Source: DATIUV01 sp049322755 (lineage in GTDB: Bacteria; Pseudomonadota; Gammaproteobacteria; Burkholderiales; UBA6910). Taken from it: 64,000 nucleotides of DNA. The notes below the pieces were generated by a model, which saw only the letters and a program-made list of their open reading frames with translations, was not told the DNA's origin and made no database searches. Where the stretch lies: NCBI GenBank assembly GCA_049322755.1, contig JBMOQX010000052.1, forward strand, positions 62,001 through 126,000, given 5' to 3'. Positions 39,510 to 49,976 of the stretch are shown one piece after another (within the stretch, counting starts at the first letter, position 1; each line of letters starts with the position of its first letter). Both the position numbers and the translations under genes were made by a program.

Positions 39510-40217
39510 TCAGGCCAGCGTCGCCGCCAGTTCGGCGAAATCCGTGACGATCAGATCGGGCTCATGCGGCGTCTCGCCGAACGGCCGCTTGCGCCGGTCG
39601 ATGAACGCGGTGCGCATGCCGTAGGACTTGGCGCCGATGCAGTCGAACGCATGGTTGGCGACGAACAGGCAGCTGGAACGGTCCACCCCGATCAGCTCCT
39701 CGGCCTTCGCGTAGGTCTTCCAGTGGGGCTTGAAGCAACCCGCCTCCTGCACCGAGATCACCCGGTCGAAGGGAAAACCGATGTGGGGCCCCGCCGCCTC
39801 CAGCATGTCGCGGTCGCCGTTGGACAGGATCACCAGCCGGTAACCGGCACCGCGCAGGCGCTGCAGCGCCGCCACCACGTCGGGGAAAGGTTTGAGCTTT
39901 TCGATCTCGGACACCAGCCAGCACACTTCGTCCTGAGTGTAGGAAATCCCGCAGCGGTCCATCACGTGGGACACCGCCCGGTGCCCGATCTGGCGGTAGG
40001 GCGTGTGGCCGCGGTCGCACAGCGCGTCGATCATCGAATTCTCGAAATGCGTGCGCCGCCACCAGGTGACGAAACTGTGGGCCTCGCCGTTCCAGCCTTT
40101 CTTTTTCAGAAACGGCGCGGCGATCTCGGTCAGGCCCTTCTGCATGTCGACGATGGTGCCGTACTGGTCGAACACCAGCGCCTTGATCTCGCGCTTGAGG
40201 ATTTCCGGGCGCTCCAC
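39510..40217 (-). CDS. Haloacid dehalogenase type II (HAD superfamily)
   Basis: 235 residues from a GTG with GGGAAACG upstream. Nucleophile D17 in LVFDQYGTIVD, motif II serine in VILSNGD, lysine in the CFKPHWKTY block, and FVANHAFDCIGAKSYGM near motif III. The length and cap region fit L-2-haloacid dehalogenases, which hydrolyse 2-haloalkanoates to 2-hydroxy acids; other HAD substrates are possible. Longer upstream frame is antisense noise. Stands alone. Confidence 0.88.
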   Translation of the reverse strand: MERPEILKREIKALVFDQYGTIVDMQKGLTEIAAPFLKKKGWNGEAHSFVTWWRRTHFENSMIDALCDRGHTPYRQIGHRAVSHVMDRCGISYTQDEVCWLVSEIEKLKPFPDVVAALQRLRGAGYRLVILSNGDRDMLEAAGPHIGFPFDRVISVQEAGCFKPHWKTYAKAEELIGVDRSSCLFVANHAFDCIGAKSYGMRTAFIDRRKRPFGETPHEPDLIVTDFAELAATLA

Positions 40218-40350
40218 GGTGCGTTTCCCTCCGCATGGACGATCGGTGGTCCGGACTATAAGCGAACCCGGCCCGGCGCTCAAACGTGGCCGGGCAGCCC
40301 CGCGCACCTGCGCAATCGGGCGGCGGCGCGATCCGCCTCCGCCCGCCGGC

Positions 40351-42183
40351 TCACAGCCGCGCCAGTTCCAGTTGCGAGCGGCCGCCGACCCACGCCTGGG
40401 AGAGCTTCCGGTCCAGCGCGGCCACGCTCCTGGCGTCGCCACGGCGCTGGTAGACCTCCATCAGCCCGTACAGCGCCCAGCCGTTGTTGGGCGTCTTGGC
40501 CAGACTCCTGCGGAACTCGGCCTCGGCCCGGTCCAGCTGGCCGTCCATCACCAGCGCGGCGCCCAGCGACTGGCGCAGCGGGTAGTACCAGAACGGCGGC
40601 TCCATGTAGCTGAAGCCGTCCTCGATCGCCACCGCCTGCTCGAACTGCGCGATCGCGCCCTTCCGGTCGCCGCGCGCCTGCGCCAGGCGCGCATCGATCA
40701 CGTGGCCGGCCATCGTCAGCACCCCTTTCGCCGGGATGCCGGCGGCGGCGAGCGCGTCGAAGTTGCCGGCGGCGGCCAGGCGCGCGATGGCGTCGCGCTC
40801 GGCGCGCGCCGACGCGGCGTCGCCCTGCTCGATGAACGCCACGGCCCGCGCGTAATGCCACATCGCCTTCACGTACGGAAACTCGCCGCCCGGGTCCGGC
40901 AGCGCCAGAATGGTCCGGGGCGCGCTGAACTGCGCGTGGGCGAAATAGGGCGCCACCTTGATCGGCTGGACCCACGGCACGTTGCGCAGGCCTTCCTCGG
41001 TCACCACCTGGTCCAGCTTCCCGGCCGCCTCGATCACGGTCTTGCCGTCGCCGGCCATCTGCGCCGAAACCAGCAGGAAGTGGACGTTGTGCGGGTAGTA
41101 CGCCAGGGGATACGCGCCGCTGGCGTCGGTCTGCGCCAGGTAGCGCTCGTCGGTGGCCACCGCCGCGCGGTTGGCCCGCAGCGAGTCCTTGTAGCGGCCG
41201 ATGCGGTAGTAGATGTGGCTCGGCATGTGCCGCAGGTGGCCGATGCCCACCGCCAGCTTCGCCAGCCGGTCGGCATAGGGTTCGGCGCGCTCGGGTCTGC
41301 TGGAAGCCTCCATGAAATGGATGTAGAGGTGGATCGCGCCGACATGGTCGGGATTCGCCTGCAGCACCCGCTCCAGCAGCGCGCCCGCCTCGCCCGCCCG
41401 GCCCTTGTTGCGCGTGCCGGCGGCCTCCCAGTAATCCCACGGCGACAGGTTCATCACCGCGTCGGCGGCCAGTGTCGCGATGTCCAAGTCCTCCGGATAT
41501 CGCTGCGCCAGCGCGGTCATGGCGTCGGCATACGCCGCGTCCAGCGCCGCCCGGTCGGCGTCGGCGCTCGCGGCGTAGCGCTTCGCGGTCGCCTCGATCA
41601 GCGCCCGCTCCCGGGTGCTCGCGCCGGCCGAATTCTCCTGCGCCTTGCGGATCGCGGCGTGCGCCGGCGCCACCGCAGCCGGCTCCATCGGAGCGTTGAG
41701 GTTCGGCCCCAGCACGTAGGCTTCGCCCCAGTAGCACAGCGCACAGTCGGGATCGAGGGCCTGCGCCGCGCGGAACGCGCGCCGCGCCTCGGCGTGGTTG
41801 AAGCCGTAAGCCATGATCAGGCCCTGGTTGAAGTAGCGCTGGGCCAGTTCGCTGGTGGTGGTGACGCGGTACGCCGTGGCGCCCAGCGCGTCGAACAGCG
41901 GCGGGCGGTCTTCGCCCAGCGCCGCGGGGCCCTGCTTCATCGCGCGGCTGAACGGCGCCACTTCGGTTTTCGCGACCCGGACGGACGCGGTGAAAGCGTC
42001 GGCCCGGGCCAGCTGAACGAACGTCCGCGTCTTCAGGTACCCGGTGCCGGGGGTGCCGCAGGGCACGTCGCCGAGACCGATCAGCGCGGGGGCGACGGGC
42101 TCGCCCGCCATACCCAGTCCGGCGCCGGCGCCGATGATGCCCGCCGCGGCGAGCGCGGCGGTGATGCGCTTGATCCTTGTCAT
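40351..42183 (-). CDS. Exported TPR-repeat protein
   Basis: 610 residues with a signal peptide (ITAALAAAGIIGAGAGLGMAGEP). Several TPR-like units follow, e.g. AQRYFNQGLIMAYGFNHAEA, RAFRAAQALDPDCALCYWGE, AGALLERVLQANPDHVGAIH and AEAEFRRSLAKTPNNGWALY. A conserved SHIYYRIGRY and LAYYPHNVHFLL block is shared with other large periplasmic TPR proteins of unknown role. 39 bp separate it from the damaged cytoplasmic TPR gene upstream, so both may belong to one unit controlled by the divergent regulator. Confidence 0.85.
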   Translation of the reverse strand: MTRIKRITAALAAAGIIGAGAGLGMAGEPVAPALIGLGDVPCGTPGTGYLKTRTFVQLARADAFTASVRVAKTEVAPFSRAMKQGPAALGEDRPPLFDALGATAYRVTTTSELAQRYFNQGLIMAYGFNHAEARRAFRAAQALDPDCALCYWGEAYVLGPNLNAPMEPAAVAPAHAAIRKAQENSAGASTRERALIEATAKRYAASADADRAALDAAYADAMTALAQRYPEDLDIATLAADAVMNLSPWDYWEAAGTRNKGRAGEAGALLERVLQANPDHVGAIHLYIHFMEASSRPERAEPYADRLAKLAVGIGHLRHMPSHIYYRIGRYKDSLRANRAAVATDERYLAQTDASGAYPLAYYPHNVHFLLVSAQMAGDGKTVIEAAGKLDQVVTEEGLRNVPWVQPIKVAPYFAHAQFSAPRTILALPDPGGEFPYVKAMWHYARAVAFIEQGDAASARAERDAIARLAAAGNFDALAAAGIPAKGVLTMAGHVIDARLAQARGDRKGAIAQFEQAVAIEDGFSYMEPPFWYYPLRQSLGAALVMDGQLDRAEAEFRRSLAKTPNNGWALYGLMEVYQRRGDARSVAALDRKLSQAWVGGRSQLELARL

Positions 42184-42222
42184 GGTGTCCTCCTTTCGAT
42201 GCCCGGGTCGCGCGGCGGCCGC

Positions 42223-43649
42223 TCAGGCTGCCGCCGCGTGGGCCGCCAGCGGCGACTCGCCCAGGATGCCGTTCAGCACCGCGCGGCTGCGCAGAAACGC
42301 GGCGCGCGCGCCGGAGACGTCGCCCGCCAGCCGGCGCGCGGCGGCGGCCTGCGCCCAGTTGAACGGGCTCGTGGGTTTGGCCGCCAGCCGCTCGTTGCTG
42401 ACCGCATCGGCAAGCCGGCCGTCGCCGGCGCGGATCGCCGCCTCGGTGAGCGTCAGGTGGATGAGGTCGCGCTGCGCGTTGCTGCCGCCGAAGCGGTGCG
42501 CCACGGGTGGCAGCGGCAGCAGCAGCTCGGCGGCGCGCGCGCGTACTCGCCGCGGCCGAACGCGTGCAGCCCGCGCGCCAGCGGGAAGCCCACCTCCCGC
42601 ACCATGCGCTCGTTGGTGGTCCAGCCGGTCGAGCCGCGGGCCATCTCCGCCAGCGTGAGCTGCGCCAGGTCTTCGCGGCCGGCCCCGACATAGGCCATCA
42701 TCGCGTGGCAGTCGTTGAAGGCATAGTACGCCCGGTCGCCGCTCGCTTCCCAGGCGGCGGCCAGCTTGCGCCAGCGCTCGCTCACGTCGACGCGGCGCAG
42801 ATGCAGGCGCCACAGCAGCGCGGAGGCGTCCACCAGCTCCAGCGCGACGGTGGAATCGCCGGGGCGCACGCCGCGGTCGTAGAGCGCCAGCGCCTGGTCG
42901 ATCTCGCCCAGGTCCAGGTAATAGAGCGCCAGGTGCCACCAGTTGTGATACGCGAACATGTTGTCCGGCGCCCAGTCGACCTCGCGCGAGGTGAGCCAGC
43001 GGATGCCGTCGATCTGGCGGCCCTGGATCTCCATCACGTGGGCCACCGCGTGCACCGCCCACGGATCGCGCCGGTTGATCTCGAGCGCTCGGCGGCCGGT
43101 GTCCTCGGCCTGCGCCAGAGCGCCGTTCTCCTCCAGGCCGAAGGCGTACATGCCCAGCACGAAGCCGTAACCCGGCGTGTCCTCGTCCCAGTGGGGCAGC
43201 ACGCGGGCCACGCGGTCGCGCAGCCAGGTCTGCTTGCCGAGCGCGAAATCCAGCACGTGGCCGAACTGCAGCGCCAGCGAGTCGCGCGGATAGTCGATCA
43301 GGACGTTGGCATATTCTGCGGAGGCGGCCTCGAAGTCGCCGCGCAGCCAGGCGCGGGCGGCCAGGATGTGGCCGCGCTCGCGGTCGTTGGCGCGGTCCCA
43401 CAGCGCCTCGGCGGCGGCGACGCTCGCCTCCAGCAGCGGCAGCGCCGCCTTCTCGGTGGCGATGATGGCCGCCCCGGCGTTGAAGCAGTGGCCCATGATG
43501 AAGTCCGGCTCGTCGGCCAGCGCCCTGGCGACGACCCCCAGCGGGTCGCCGTAATAGCCGTGCAGCAGCTCGGCGGCGGCTTCCAGCCGCTCCAGCGATT
43601 CGCGGCGGGCGGTGGAGACAGGGACGTCCCGACAGTCGTTCAGTGCCAT
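42223..43649 (-). pseudogene. TPR38-like repeat protein, frameshifted in a GC dinucleotide run
   Basis: From ATG 43649 the frame encodes a TPR38-like protein (LHGYYGDPLGVVARALADEP, FIMGHCFNAGAAIIATEKAA, MFAYHNWWHLALYYLDLGEI). At 42533-42543 it meets an 11-base GC alternation. Continuing in frame gives PPSCCCRC and a stop near 42453, while the frame shifted by one GC unit gives AAELLLPLPPVAHRFGGSN and a normal end at 42223. The homologous protein would be about 475 residues. The lesion is a two-base expansion of a simple repeat, so it might be reversible. Confidence 0.8.
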
Positions 43650-43757
43650 GAGATAATTTCCTTTTGGTCCGTTGGCGTGAGGTCTTCGGTGCGTGACCGA
43701 TGCGCACAGCCTAGGCGGAAGGCGTGAACGCAGCCTGCGGACCCGCGTGAAAAAGGC

Positions 43758-46700
43758 GTGAAAGCCGCCATCACGCCCCATGCCCCCGACATGCCCCCGA
43801 TGCCCGAGAATCGCCCGGCCGGTCTCCAACTCATGCTGCTCGGCGGATTCGAGCTGCGCGCGGAGTGTGCTGGCGCCGTCGACCTGCCGCCGAAGAAGGC
43901 ACGCGCCCTGCTTGCCTACCTGGCGCTGCACGCCGGCCGGCCGCTCACCCGCGGAGCGCTGGCGGCCCTGCTCTGGCCGGACTCGGGCGAGGAGGCGGCC
44001 CGCGTCAGCCTGCGCCAGGCGCTGGCGGCGATCCGTCGCGCCCTGGGGGAGATCGCACCGCAGGTGCTGGACGCCGACGCCGAGCACGTGATCCTGTCTG
44101 CGCTGGCGGTGGACGCGCTGGAGTTCGAGCGACTGGCGAGCGCCGGGCCGACGAGCTGCGGGAAGTGGTGGTGCTGGTGGCGGACGTCGCCAACTTCGAA
44201 GCGCTGTGCCACGAACTGGACCCGGAAGAGGCGAGCGAGTGCCTGGAGCGATTCCGCGACGCGGTGGCGGAGTCCATCTCCGGCGAGGGGGGGCGCGCCG
44301 AGGCCCGCGGCGGCCGGGCGGTGGCGGTGTTCGGCCATCCCTGCGTCCGCGGCGACGAGGCCGACCGCGCGCTGCGGGCGGCGCTGGCGCTGCACCGCGC
44401 CGCGACGGAGTTGGCGCACGCGGGCGGCGCGTCCCCGCGCCTGCGCATCGGCGTGGCCTCGGGCTCGCTGCTGGTGCGCGGCGATCTCGACCTCTGGGCC
44501 ATGGTGGGCGACGCCGTCGCTTCCGCCAACGCCCTCGCCGAGCGCGCGCCCGAAGGCGCCACGCTGGCGGCCGCGGAAGTGCTGCACGCGCTGCGCGGCC
44601 ACGCGGACGCGGAGCCCGCGATGGGCGCATGGCGTATTTCCGCCCTCTCCCGCCGGCCTCCCGGGACCCCCATCGTCGGCCGCGACGCCGAGTTGGCGCT
44701 GCTCGACCAAGTGCTGGAGCGCTGCCGCGCCGGCGCGGGCCAGGCGCTGCTGATTCGCGGCGAAGCCGGCATCGGCAAGAGCCGCCTGGCGGCGGAGCTG
44801 GCGGCGCGCGCACGCCAGCGGGACTTTCGCGTGGTCACCGCGCAGGTGCTGGATTTCGGCGGTCGCGCCGATCCCGCCCCGGAGCTGGTGCGCGCCCTGC
44901 TGGCCCCGGCGCGCGGAGAATCCGACGCGCAGGCGATCGAGCGGGCGGTGGCCGAGGGGCGCCTGACGCGCGCGCAGCAGCCGTTCGCCCACGACCTGCT
45001 GGACCTGCCGCTGCCGGCGGGGCTGCAGCCCGCTTTCGACGCCATGGACAACGCCGCGCGCGCCGCCGGGCGGGAAGCGCTGCTGCCGGAACTGGCCGCC
45101 GCGGGCGGCGCGCCGCTGCTGCTGCTGGTGGAGGACGTGCACTGGGCGAGCCCGGACGGCATGGCGCGCCTCGCGCGCACCGCGGCGGCCATTGCCGGGC
45201 GTACCGCGCTGCTGGTGATGACCACCCGCTCCGACGACGACCCCGTGACCGCGGCCTGGCGCACGCGGGCGCGCTGCCCGCTCACGACGCTCGACCTGGG
45301 GCCGCTGTCGGAGGCCGCCGCGGAAGAGCTGGCGTCGGGATACGCCGGCATCGACGCGGCGGCGGCCCACGAGTGCGTGCGCCGCGCCGAGGGCCACCCG
45401 CTGTTTCTCGACCAGCTGCTGCGCTCGGCCGCCAGCGGCGGGCGCGTCCTGCCCGGCTCGGTGCGCAGCATCGTGCTCGCGCGCCTGGACCGCCTGCCCG
45501 AGGTGGATCGCCTCGCCGCCCAGGCCGCGTCGGTGCTGGGCCAGCGCTTCCCGGTGGCGCTGCTGCAGCACGTGCTGGGCGAGCCCGGGTACGCGCCGGC
45601 GCGGCTCATCGACGAGGCGCTGCTGCGCGCCGAGGGCGACGCCCTGCAGTTCGGCCACGCGCTGATCCAGGAAGCGGTGTACTCGTCGCTGCTGCGCTCG
45701 CGCCGCCACCACCTGCACCGGCGTGCCGCCGCGTGGCCCGCGGGACGCAACCCCGCCGCCCGGGCGGAGCATCTCGACGCGGCGGGCGATGCCGGCGCCG
45801 CCGACGCCTATCTTGCCGCCGCCGCCGACGCTTTCGGGCGCTACCACTACGAGGACGCGCTACGACTGGCCGCGCGCGGCATGGCCCTCGCCGCCGCCGG
45901 CAAGGTGCGCTTCGCACTGACGTGCCTGCGCGCCGACGCGCTGCGCCAGCTGGGCAGCATCGACGCGGCGCTGGCCGCCTACCGCGAGGCGCTCGCTGCC
46001 GCCGGCGACGACCGCCAGCGCTGCCAGGCGCTGATCGGCAGCGCCTACTGCCTGCGCATGCTGGACCGCTACGACGAGGCGCTGGCGGCGCTGGCCCGGG
46101 CCGAGCCGCTGGCCCGCGGCGGCGGCGACGTCCACGCGCTGGCGGAAATCTACACGTTGCGCGGGGACCTGCACTTCCCGACGGGCAAATGGGATGCGTC
46201 CCGGCGCGCTCAGGAGCAGGCCCTCGATTACGCCGCGCGCGCCGGCGACCCGGCGCTCGAGGCGCGCGCCCTCTCCGGCCTGGGCGACGCGGCGTACATG
46301 GCGGGCCGCCTGCTCACCGCGCACGGCTACTTCCAGCGCTGCATCGATCTCGCCCGCGCGCACGAACTCGCCCGCGTCGAGAGCGACAACCTGGTGATGC
46401 TGGGCGCCATCGACTACATGGGCCTCGACCTGGGCGGCGGGCTGGAGCGCTGCCGGGCCGCCGCGGCGCTGGGCGAGCGTATCGGCCACCCGCGCGCGGT
46501 GATGCTGGCCTGCGACGTCGCCTGCGTCATTCACCTCTACCGCGGCGAAGCCGCCGAGGGCGAGCGCCAGGCCCTGCGCGCGCTGGAGATTTCGCGCCGG
46601 CTCGGCATGCGCCGCTTCGAGGCCGAGCAGCTGATGGGCCAGGGCGAGGCCGCGTTCATGCTGGGACGGCAGGCCGAGGCGGAGGCGCTGGTGGAGGCGG

Positions 46701-47128
46701 GCTATCGCCTGGCCCGCGAGGCCGGGCTCACCTACATGGGGCCGTGGATCCTGGCGGTGCTGGCCAAGGTCACCGCCGACCCGCGGCGGCGCCGCGAGGC
46801 GCTGGCCGAGGGCGAGCACCTGCTGGCCGGCGGCTGCGTGAGCCACTGCTACCTGCATTTCTACCAGCTGGCGATCGAGGTGGCGCTGCAGGAGCGGCAG
46901 TGGGACGAGGCGGAGCGTTACTGCGCCGCGCTGGAAGATTTCTTCCGCGCCGAGCCGATTCCCTGGAGCCGCTTCTTCCCCGCCCGCGGCCGGGCCCTCG
47001 CGGCGTTCGGCCGCGGCCGGCGCGACCGCGCCACGCTGGAGGCGCTGCGCGCGCTCGCCGAGGAGGCACGCGCGCGGGAACTGCATCCGGCGTCCAAGGC
47101 GCTGGCGTCCGCGCTGTCCGCAGCGTGA
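43758..47128 (+). pseudogene. SARP-type regulator/class III cyclase/AAA ATPase with deletion near 44150
   Basis: N-terminal winged helix (LQLMLLGGFELRAECAG; GALAALLWPDSGEEAARVSL) runs to DALEFERLASAG. There the frame changes and jumps to REVVVLVADVANFEALCHEL, a class III cyclase domain. The BTAD helical domain expected between them is absent. The cyclase domain lacks the usual second Asp (GGRAVAVFGHP). An AAA ATPase with Walker A RGEAGIGKSR follows, then a long TPR-like helical region to 47128. The second frame is open for about 980 codons and may still be translated from an internal start. Divergent from the TPR gene, 108 bp away. GTG 43758 or ATGs at 43791/43800 are possible starts. Confidence 0.82.
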
Positions 47129-47147
47129 GCGCCGTCGCAGCGCCGCG

Positions 47148-47675
47148 CTAACCGCAGGCGAACCGGCAGAGAGCGAACACGCCGAGACCCTTCGCCTCCA
47201 GCCGGCGGCGGCCGCCCAGGTTTGGCAAATCGATTACGAACGCGCACTCGACGATTTCGCCGCCGGTCTGGGCGATCAACGCCGCCGCCGCCTCGGCGGT
47301 GCCGCCGGTGGCGATCAGGTCGTCCACCAGCAGCACCCGCTCGCCGGGGCCGATGGCGTCCACGTGCAGCTCGACGCGATCCTGGCCGTACTCCAGCTCG
47401 TAGTCGTGACCGATGGTTTCGGCCGGCAGCTTGCCGCGCTTGCGGATCGGCACGAAGCCGGCGCCCAGCTGGAAGGCCAGCGCGCCGCCAATGATGAAGC
47501 CGCGGGACTCGACCCCCGCGACCTTGGCGACGCGCCAGCCCGCATAACGGCTCGCCAGGTCCGCCACCACCAGCCGGAACCCGACCGGGTCCTTCAGCAG
47601 GGTGGTGATGTCCCGGAACATCACTCCCGGTCGCGGGTAGTGGGGAATGGTGCGGATGAGGGATTCGATGGACAT
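47148..47675 (-). CDS. apt: Adenine phosphoribosyltransferase
   Basis: 175 residues. PRPP loop VLLVDDLIATGGTA, adenine-side FRDITTLLKDP and AGVESRGFIIGGALA are diagnostic. Salvages adenine to AMP. ATG at 47675 (MSIESLIRTIPHYPRPGVMF); open frame further upstream is antisense sequence. Converges with the SARP gene with a 19-bp gap. Confidence 0.96.
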   Translation of the reverse strand: MSIESLIRTIPHYPRPGVMFRDITTLLKDPVGFRLVVADLASRYAGWRVAKVAGVESRGFIIGGALAFQLGAGFVPIRKRGKLPAETIGHDYELEYGQDRVELHVDAIGPGERVLLVDDLIATGGTAEAAAALIAQTGGEIVECAFVIDLPNLGGRRRLEAKGLGVFALCRFACG

Positions 47676-47758
47676 GGAGCCGCGATTCTGCCGTGGCCGG
47701 ACGCAGCGTGGAAGCGCCGCCGGTCGAACGATCGCGGCAGGCCGCGCGACACGGCCGG

Positions 47759-48250
47759 CTACCTTGCCCCGGGCGTTACGCGCACCAGCACGTAGCCGAG
47801 CTCGCGGTAGCCGCGGATCTGGGCGGGCCCGGACGGCGCCACGTCCACGTATTTGGGGAACGCCTCCGGCGCCACGCCGCGCATGCCGGCGTAGGTGCCG
47901 CAGATGTGCACCGGGACGTTTTCGCGCGTCGACAGCTCCTGTACCCGGCGGTGCAGATCGATGAAGCTCTGTTGGGCATCCGACTGCAGCGCGAACTGCT
48001 CGTTGCCATGGGTCACCACCGCGATGGGCAGCGCCGGAAACCGCGCCCGCAGCCGCTCCGCGTAACCCGATACGCGCGGCACCGCCCACTCCAGCGCCCG
48101 GGCGTCGCCGGAGACGATCTCGAACACCACGCCGGGGGGCGGTCGATCCCGCTCCAGCAGCGCCGCCACCTCCCGGTCGCTGGACGCGCCGGCCGCCCCC
48201 GCCGCCAGCAGCAGCGGCAGCACCCACAGTCCCCAATGAATCCGTTGCAT
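47759..48250 (-). CDS. Exported DsrE/DsrF-like protein
   Basis: 163 residues: signal peptide (WGLWVLPLLLAAGAAGASS) and one DsrE-like domain (VVFEIVSGDARALEWAVPRV; PIAVVTHGNEQFAL; VPVHICGTYAGMRGV). One cysteine (HICGTYAG) lies at the position where DsrE-family proteins carry sulfur. The periplasmic location is unusual for sulfur relay and the function is unknown. Precedes apt on the same strand after an 83-bp gap. Confidence 0.82.
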   Translation of the reverse strand: MQRIHWGLWVLPLLLAAGAAGASSDREVAALLERDRPPPGVVFEIVSGDARALEWAVPRVSGYAERLRARFPALPIAVVTHGNEQFALQSDAQQSFIDLHRRVQELSTRENVPVHICGTYAGMRGVAPEAFPKYVDVAPSGPAQIRGYRELGYVLVRVTPGAR

Positions 48251-48321
48251 GGCCTCGCCTCCGGAGAAATCCGTTTCGGTCGACGTCGAACTGTCACATT
48301 AGTCGTCTAGCGTGGCATTTC

Positions 48322-49551
48322 ATGACACGCGCCCGCGGCCTCAACGTCCTGATGATCTCGGACGTCTATTTCCCCCGGGTGAACGGCGTCTCCACCTCGA
48401 TCCAGACCTTCCGCCGCGAACTGGCGGCACTGGGCCACCGCTCCACGCTGATCGCCCCCGCCTACCCCGCCCCGTACGCCGACGACCCCGACATTATCCG
48501 CGTTCCCGCGCGCACGGTGCCGCTGGACCCGGAGGACCGGATGATGAACTCCGGTACCATCCGGCGCCTGGCGCTGGACCTGAAGGCGGGGCGTTTCGAC
48601 CTGGTGCACATCCAGACGCCGTTCGTCGCCCATTACCTGGGCGTGCATCTTTCCAGGCGCCTCGGCATTCCGCGGGTCGAGACCTACCACACGTTTTTCG
48701 AGGAATACCTCCACCACTACGTGCCGTTCCTGCCCAAGAGCTGGACCAGAGGGCTGGCGCGGCGCTTCTCGCGCCACCAGTGCAACGACGTCGACGCGGT
48801 GATCGTGCCTTCCCGCGCCATGGCCGACGTGCTCGGCGCCTACGGCGTCACCCGCCCGCGCCACGTCATTCCCACCGGCATTCCCCTGGCGGAGTTCACC
48901 GGCGGCGACGGCGGCGGCTTCCGCGCCCGTCACGGCATCGGCGCGGAGCGCTTCGTGCTGCTGTTCGTCGGGCGCGTGGCGTTCGAAAAGAACATCGACT
49001 TCCTGCTGCGCGCCCTCAAGCTGGCGCTGCCGCGCTCGCCGCAGCTCACGCTGGTGATCGCCGGCGAAGGCCCGGCGGAGCGCGACCTGCACGACATCGC
49101 CCGCCGCCTCGGCGTCACCGAACAGGTGCGCTTCGTCGGCTACCTGGACCGGCGCACCGAGCTGCTGGACTGCTATCGTGCCGCGGACGCGTTCACGTTC
49201 GCGTCGCGCACGGAAACCCAGGGGCTGGTGCTGCTGGAGGCGATGGCCCTCGGCGTGCCGGTGGTCGGGCTTTCGGTGATGGGCACCCGCGACATCCTGG
49301 AGCCGCGGCGCGGCTGCCTGGTGCCGGACGACGACGAGGCCGCGTTCGCCGACGCCATGGCGGAGCTGGCGGACAATCCCGGCCTGCGCGACGCCCTCTC
49401 GGCCCAGGCGCAGGATTACGCCCGCGAGTGGCACGCCGACGCGCTGGCCGAAAAACTGGCGGCGCTCTATCGCGAGGTCAGCCGGCTTCCGGCGGCGCGT
49501 CACCCTGCCCGCCGCTTCACTGCTCCAGGATCCAGGTCAACACTTCCTTGA
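48322..49551 (+). CDS. Glycosyltransferase family 4 protein
   Basis: 409 residues, GT-B fold. N-terminal VLMISDVYFPRVNGVSTSIQ acceptor-side loop, TPFVAHYLGVHLSRRLGIP, and donor-side EX7E motif TETQGLVLLEAMALG. Close in type to mannosyl- or glucosyl-diacylglycerol/phosphatidylinositol glycosyltransferases; the sugar and acceptor are not identifiable. Monocistronic. The last 10 residues run into the antisense of the neighbouring fragment, so the original stop may have been lost. Confidence 0.9.
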   Translation: MTRARGLNVLMISDVYFPRVNGVSTSIQTFRRELAALGHRSTLIAPAYPAPYADDPDIIRVPARTVPLDPEDRMMNSGTIRRLALDLKAGRFDLVHIQTPFVAHYLGVHLSRRLGIPRVETYHTFFEEYLHHYVPFLPKSWTRGLARRFSRHQCNDVDAVIVPSRAMADVLGAYGVTRPRHVIPTGIPLAEFTGGDGGGFRARHGIGAERFVLLFVGRVAFEKNIDFLLRALKLALPRSPQLTLVIAGEGPAERDLHDIARRLGVTEQVRFVGYLDRRTELLDCYRAADAFTFASRTETQGLVLLEAMALGVPVVGLSVMGTRDILEPRRGCLVPDDDEAAFADAMAELADNPGLRDALSAQAQDYAREWHADALAEKLAALYREVSRLPAARHPARRFTAPGSRSTLP

Positions 49552-49893
49552 TCACGAATCCGAAGATGCCCAATGCCAGCACGAAGAACAGGATGAAGGT
49601 GCCGAACCGGCCCGCCTGCGACTCCCGGGCCAGGCTCCAGAGCCGGTCGCCAGGATCGGCGCCACCGGCAGGAAGCCGCTGAAGGCCCCCGGCATCAGGT
49701 ACCAGTAACGCCACGCGGCCATCAGGATCAGCCAGCCGCCGGCCGTCACCACGACGCCGTGCAACAGGCCCGGCCCCGGCACCCGCAGGAAGTCGCGCCA
49801 GCCGCGCGCCAGCCGGTCGAAAGGCCGCGTCAGCGGCACGCGGCGCACGGGCGCCGGCGTGAGTCCGCCGGAGGGACCGGTCGTGGTCATCAT
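49517..49893 (-). pseudogene. DUF2189-type membrane protein remnant fused to an unrelated C-terminus
   Basis: From ATG 49893: VRRVPLTRPFDRLARGWRDF, LHGVVVTAGGWLILMAAWRY, FSGFLPVAPILAT, the start of a DUF2189 protein. Near 49650 the similarity stops. A second frame continues as SLARESQAGRFGTFILFFVL and ends KEVLTWILEQ at 49517, one more membrane helix that does not look like DUF2189. The likeliest reading is a deletion joining the front of one membrane protein to the back of itself or a neighbour. Overlaps the glycosyltransferase end by 35 bp. Confidence 0.65.
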
Positions 49894-49976
49894 GGAATCG
49901 CGACGTGGAGCGGTCCGGGGATTCTCAACGCCGGGTGGCGGGGTGTCCACCGGGAGGCGCCGCAGACGGTCGCGCG

